The translations under genes and the position numbers were made by a program. A DNA stretch of 64,000 nt from Volvox africanus (taxonomy: Eukaryota > Chlorophyta > Chlorophyceae > Chlamydomonadales > Volvocaceae), in contig BSDZ01000008.1 of NCBI GenBank assembly GCA_030268105.1, positions 2,852,001 to 2,916,000 on the forward strand, written 5' to 3'. Positions 63,110 through 64,000 of this stretch are shown here, piece after piece. The notes beneath the pieces are model-generated. The model did no database searches. It was given only the letters and a program-made list of their open reading frames with translations, and had not been told where the DNA came from. Every line of letters starts with the position of its first letter. Position 1 is the first letter of the stretch.

Positions 63110-64000
63110 CGTGCCGGTGTCGGGCTCCTGGCCTCCGGCGACCGAACCCGCTCCCTGCCGCTGTCCCGCCGGCCCTGATCCAGGGACCGCTCCCGCTCCC
63201 GGCCTCGGTCATCATGCGTCTCCCGGTCGCGAATGTCATTTTGTGGATTGTGCGTTGGGGAGCGGCTGCGGCTCACCGACCTGGAGCGGGGGTGTACAGG
63301 GACACGTGATAATATCTAGGTATGAAAGCACCACGGCACTGACCTAGCGAGACTGCAGTGACAGGCCTGCAGGCTCGCAGGAAGCCAATATGTGACCACC
63401 GGCTATGGTTGCAGGTGTATATGGTCAGGTTGCGGTTCTTGAATGTCCAGGGTCACGTGAGGAGGAGCGGCAGTGTCGCAGCCTCGTTGCAGCCGTCCCA
63501 GGTGAAGTCATCTTCGCTGCCCCTAGGCAGAACCTCACACTCGCCGCCTTGTCGCAATGCCGCTTAGCGCCCTCACCTGTCCCTCCGGGGGCTGCGGCGG
63601 GGTGACCGGCTGCGACCCCTTCGGGGGCTGCGGCTGTACCGCCGACTGTCCCGGTCATGCTCCCTGTCTCGGTAATCCCTATCCCGATCACGGTGGTCTC
63701 GGTCACGACCTGCGAGGATGACGTGGGCAGTAAATCCCATAGTGGCTGTTAAGGATTGCAGACAATGCAGTCACACGATGGGTGGGATAGGCTTTAGCGA
63801 ACAATAACCCATAGCTGGGAATTAAAGAATCAGCGATCAGCCCAACCGCCTGTGCCCAACCCAGGCGCACCATAGTCATAATCCCGGTACCCGCGGTCCC
63901 GGTAGTCTCTCTCATAGCCACCTCCCCGGCTGCCTCCATAGCCGCCACCGCTGCCAGTGCGATATCCGCCACTGCCTCCGTTGCGATAGTCATCGGGCCG
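63110..64000 (-). CDS. Arg/Ser- and Arg/Gly-rich protein, 3' part (truncated by window edge)
   Basis: Three minus-strand exons close in phase: from the edge to 63871, 63709-63577 and 63280-63110. The first encodes Gly/Arg/Tyr repeats (GGGYERDYRDRGYRDYDYG). The next two encode RD/RE and RS stretches (RRYSRSPRRGRSRSPRR, RERVRSPEARSPTPAR). This is the composition of the tail of SR splicing factors or of U2AF35. Any RRM or zinc finger would lie right of the window. After the phase-2 donor at 63110 at least one further exon must follow; candidates at about 63040-63090 give short ends but none is decisive. A nuclear splicing role is inferred from composition alone. Confidence 0.6.

Overview
The window is nuclear DNA of a green alga, most likely a volvocine (Volvox/Gonium/Chlamydomonas relatives). 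Genes are split into many short exons by introns of about 50-1000 bp with strict GT-AG borders. Coding exons are GC-rich and intergenic DNA is AT-richer. Proteins carry Ala/Gly/Ser/Gln-rich inserts, and TGTAA, the usual volvocine poly(A) signal, follows several stops. The moderate overall GC suggests Volvox or a colonial relative rather than Chlamydomonas reinhardtii; this is inference. I assembled exons by hand from reading frames, splice consensus, intron phase and recalled family motifs. For most genes every exon phase closes.

Layout, left to right: the last 16 codons of an upstream gene (1-53, +); a very large GCN2-type eIF2-alpha kinase (774-17360, +) with RWD, kinase and HisRS-like regions and a G-rich minisatellite in one intron; a plastid bestrophin-like anion channel (18760-22068, +); a PLP-dependent serine decarboxylase (24328-27005, +); a small mTERF-like protein (29657-30498, -); a single gene fusing a complete cyclophilin to a complete SYF2 splicing factor (32475-36028, -); divergent from it an ACOT9/10-type acyl-CoA thioesterase containing a 5-nt microexon (36484-39729, +); calreticulin ending in HDEL (41347-43466, +); an unrecognised multi-exon gene (about 44.0-47.5 kb, +); a CYP97/CYP4-like cytochrome P450 (48342-51788, -); an SQD2-type sulfoquinovosyltransferase (52701-56434, +); a plastid omega-3 fatty-acid desaturase (58599-61442, +); and the 3' part of an RS/RG-rich protein gene running off the right edge (63110-64000, -).

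These are independent eukaryotic genes, not an operon. Two themes recur. Several products act in or near the plastid membrane or its lipids (bestrophin, SQD2, omega-3 desaturase, probably the P450). Two relate to splicing (cyclophilin-SYF2, RS protein). I found no CRISPR array, rRNA, convincing tRNA, virus or intact transposon. The most notable observations are the cyclophilin-SYF2 fusion, whose junction falls inside the conserved cyclophilin C-terminal motif; the 5-nt microexon; the 42-copy AGGGC array with G-quadruplex potential; and two perfect 14-15 bp hairpins with 4-nt loops.
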